Part shown: one piece after another, positions 4,989-6,181 of the stretch
Layout of the letters: each line of letters opens with the position of its first letter
Numbering within the stretch: the stretch's first letter is position 1
Origin: an uncultured Flammeovirgaceae bacterium
GTDB taxonomy: Bacteria; Bacteroidota; Bacteroidia; Cytophagales; Cyclobacteriaceae
Length of the DNA stretch: 6,181 nucleotides
Reading direction: 5' to 3'
NCBI GenBank assembly: GCA_946886805.1
Contig: CAMPJM010000255.1
Coordinates: 1-6,181, forward strand
Position numbers and translations under genes: made by a program
The notes under the pieces: generated by a model
The model's input: the letters and a program-made list of their open reading frames with translations, nothing else
Told to the model about the DNA's origin: nothing
Databases searched by the model: none

Positions 4989-5411
4989 CTACGTTTTAAT
5001 TTTGAATTTGTCGAAATGTTCTTTTGGGATAGAAACTTCGAAGATTTCATGTTGAGTCTCAATGCTGAATTTATCATTTTGCTGTACGCTTTTTATTTTA
5101 ATTATATCCTCGCTTTTTAATTCCCTATCAAGAAAAGGGAGATGGCTTTTAATTAACACTCTACGATTCTCAAGAAGTAAGGCATATCGATCATCTGTAT
5201 GTAAAAATAGTTTTAGAGTTAATAGGGGAATTAAAAGAATAAGTGCTATTTCCGGTAAAGGAGAAATGGTTTCAAAATTTCCAATCAATCTCAGAAATCC
5301 AAAAGGTCCAAATAGCAAGAACAAAACCAGCAATAAGAGTAAGTCCACCCAAAGAAGAAACAAAACTATCGTATTGATAAATTGGATTCTGAGGTCGCCT
5401 TTCTGAATCAT
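4989..5411 (-). CDS. Two-helix membrane protein with PH-like C-terminal domain (140 aa)
   Basis: Two hydrophobic segments at about 12-43 (a long, very Leu-rich stretch, FLLWVDLLLLLVLFLLFGPF) and 52-70 (LPEIALILLIPLLTLKLFL). A soluble tail follows: YALLLENRRVLIKSHLPFLD at 76-95, the acidic/basic hinge RELKSEDIIKIKSVQ, then strands FSIETQHEIFEVSIPKEHFD. Two helices followed by a small beta domain with an x-x-I-x-x-I-K-S pattern recalls bacterial PH-like or YcxB-like membrane proteins, a resemblance only. No enzyme motif is visible. It is the only gene between copies 7 and 8: 62 nt from copy 8 to its ATG, 128 nt from its stop to copy 7. The long tail after the stop includes the attC-like fold. 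Confidence 0.75.
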   Translation of the reverse strand: MIQKGDLRIQFINTIVLFLLWVDLLLLLVLFLLFGPFGFLRLIGNFETISPLPEIALILLIPLLTLKLFLHTDDRYALLLENRRVLIKSHLPFLDRELKSEDIIKIKSVQQNDKFSIETQHEIFEVSIPKEHFDKFKIKT

Positions 5412-5466
5412 TGATTATGTTCCCAATTTTAAGTTAAACAACAGAAATTTTAATATAAAAGCAAAA

Positions 5467-5622
5467 TCAACCAATCGATTTTGTGAGACAGTAACGACCA
5501 GCTAAGCTCCCTAGGCTTTCGCTTTCCAAATTTTTATAAAACGCAAGCCGATACCGAACATCATTAATTTGACTTGCAAATCTTTCCTTAAGCTTTTCCG
5601 AAAATAGCTTTTTTATCTGCAT
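5467..5622 (-). CDS. 51-aa protein whose C-terminus is encoded by repeat copy 8
   Basis: The frame begins at an ATG (5620-5622) one base after the TGA (5624-5626) of the 147-aa gene, a spacing typical of co-translated genes. It ends at a TGA at 5467-5469. Residues 1-41 are protein-like and highly charged (MQIKKLFSEKLKERFASQIN, then YRLAFYKNLESESLGSL), probably helical. The last ten residues (GRYCLTKSIG) come from repeat copy 8, where the extra A in this copy sets the reading frame. It may be a small partner of the 147-aa protein, or a longer gene cut at the boundary. No family recognised. Easily missed by annotation because of its length. Confidence 0.5.
   Translation of the reverse strand: MQIKKLFSEKLKERFASQINDVRYRLAFYKNLESESLGSLAGRYCLTKSIG
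5474..5496 (+). repeat. Cassette-boundary repeat, copy 8 (one-base insertion)
   Basis: Reads ATCGATTTTGTGAGACAGTA followed by ACG. It has an extra A after ATCG but is otherwise identical to copy 1. AAAACG at 5538-5543 could pair with its CG(A)TTTT, a possible 6-bp stem with a bulged A. Confidence 0.9.
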
Positions 5623-5623
5623 T

Positions 5624-6067
5624 TCATTCCATCATGTAATTAAATCGTTCAGTTCCAAGTTCCTCCAGTTGCTTCAATGTTCCGGAAGTTGAATTTTTAG
5701 AGAAAAGCTTGGCCAATTCGTTGCGCTTTTCAGTTAGCAAAGCGACCTGACCACTTAATCCAATTCTGGTGTTCAGGATTCGTTTTCGCCCAATTTTTGA
5801 CAAGGGTTCCGTTGTCGATTTCAGTCGTATCAATGAGGCTAATAGTTCAACGTCCACAAAGTTCTCATCGCCATGCACAGAACCAATTTCCAGACTAATA
5901 ATTCCCCTGTCATTCAAAAATTGAATTCTCATTTCAGAGTTCTTGAGTTTGATGAGCGCTCCACCGGTGTTTGATGAACGTTCCTCATAAATATCGAATT
6001 CCAGTTGGCCTGCGACTTTCATTAAATGTGATTTATATTCTTGTTCGAGTGCCTCTTTGTAAGTCAT
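5624..6067 (-). CDS. Soluble hypothetical protein (147 aa)
   Basis: No signal peptide or membrane segment. Residues 1-30 form a charged helix leading into a strand (QLEFDIYEER). Residues 38-66 are beta-like (ALIKLKNSEMRIQFLNDRGI, then ISLEIGSVHGDENF). Residues 72-86 (VELLASLIRLKSTTE) and 104-145 are helical and highly charged. The alpha/beta build with acidic turns recalls small immunity-type proteins of toxin systems, but I do not recognise the family and this is only an impression. It heads a two-gene unit with the 51-aa frame, which starts one base after its stop. Its ATG lies 106 nt from the partial copy 9. Confidence 0.7.
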   Translation of the reverse strand: MTYKEALEQEYKSHLMKVAGQLEFDIYEERSSNTGGALIKLKNSEMRIQFLNDRGIISLEIGSVHGDENFVDVELLASLIRLKSTTEPLSKIGRKRILNTRIGLSGQVALLTEKRNELAKLFSKNSTSGTLKQLEELGTERFNYMME

Positions 6068-6173
6068 TTCCGTGATTCTATTATGGCTTTATATTCTCTA
6101 TATCTTCTTCCACCGCACTGATTATTTCGCACGTTTGAGAATATTAAATCTAAAGAAGATCAATAATTTTTCG

Positions 6174-6181
6174 ATCGTTTT
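6174..6181 (+). repeat. Cassette-boundary repeat, copy 9, cut by the window edge
   Basis: The last eight bases, ATCGTTTT, match the start of the consensus. They lie 700 bp after copy 8, where a boundary is expected, which suggests that the array continues to the right. Eight bases alone are weak evidence. Confidence 0.6.

Noticed and set aside
126..6181. CRISPR array
   Set aside because: Repeats are short (16-20 bp) and spaced 357-1421 bp apart with genes between them. There are no uniform short spacers and no cas genes.

Overview
This AT-rich window most likely comes from a member of the Bacteroidota. The clues are low GC, no obvious Shine-Dalgarno spacing, and proteins typical of that phylum: an exported two-domain TlpA-like redoxin, an exported TPR protein ending in a GACSDLSK-type tail, and small one- or two-helix membrane proteins. 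I found no rRNA, tRNA, CRISPR array, transposase or integrase. Every credible gene is on the minus strand. The plus-strand open frames are shadows.

The organising feature is a short dispersed repeat. On the plus strand its consensus is ATCGTTTTGTGAGACAGTAA. It occurs eight times in full, starting at 126, 483, 1904, 2648, 3293, 3782, 4841 and 5474. A ninth copy is cut by the right edge at 6174. All copies point the same way. They divide the window into units of about 357, 1421, 744, 645, 489, 1059, 633 and 700 bp, each carrying one gene or a small group of unrelated genes. Read in the gene direction, each unit is: repeat, short 5' leader, gene(s), about 0-130 nt of 3' tail, next repeat. Gene ends and starts overlap the repeats: the 173-aa membrane protein stops inside one copy, the 126-aa protein starts on another, and three small frames read through copies. 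At three junctions the repeat sits in one arm of a longer imperfect inverted repeat (68-119 nt) that could fold like an integron attC site, but the canonical attC boxes are absent. My reading is a mobile gene-cassette array, integron-like but with a non-canonical site. The main alternative is a shared operator or RNA-processing element.

Cargo, from right to left (the direction of transcription): a 147-aa soluble unknown followed by a 51-aa frame ending in a repeat; a 140-aa two-helix membrane protein with a PH-like tail; an exported TlpA-like thioredoxin-fold protein; a 126-aa membrane protein with a GGGDCGDG motif; a 173-aa four-helix membrane protein; an exported TPR protein; a large unit holding a decayed glycine-rich polymorphic-toxin-like fragment (two single-base frameshifts, no 5' end), a one-helix protein that could be its immunity partner, and a 62-aa protein; and last a truncated secreted protein whose frame runs out through a repeat. 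The two gene-poor stretches (about 287-482 and 499-708) hold only small or decayed frames. The genes do not form a pathway. The shared theme is envelope or secreted proteins, some probably involved in conflict.
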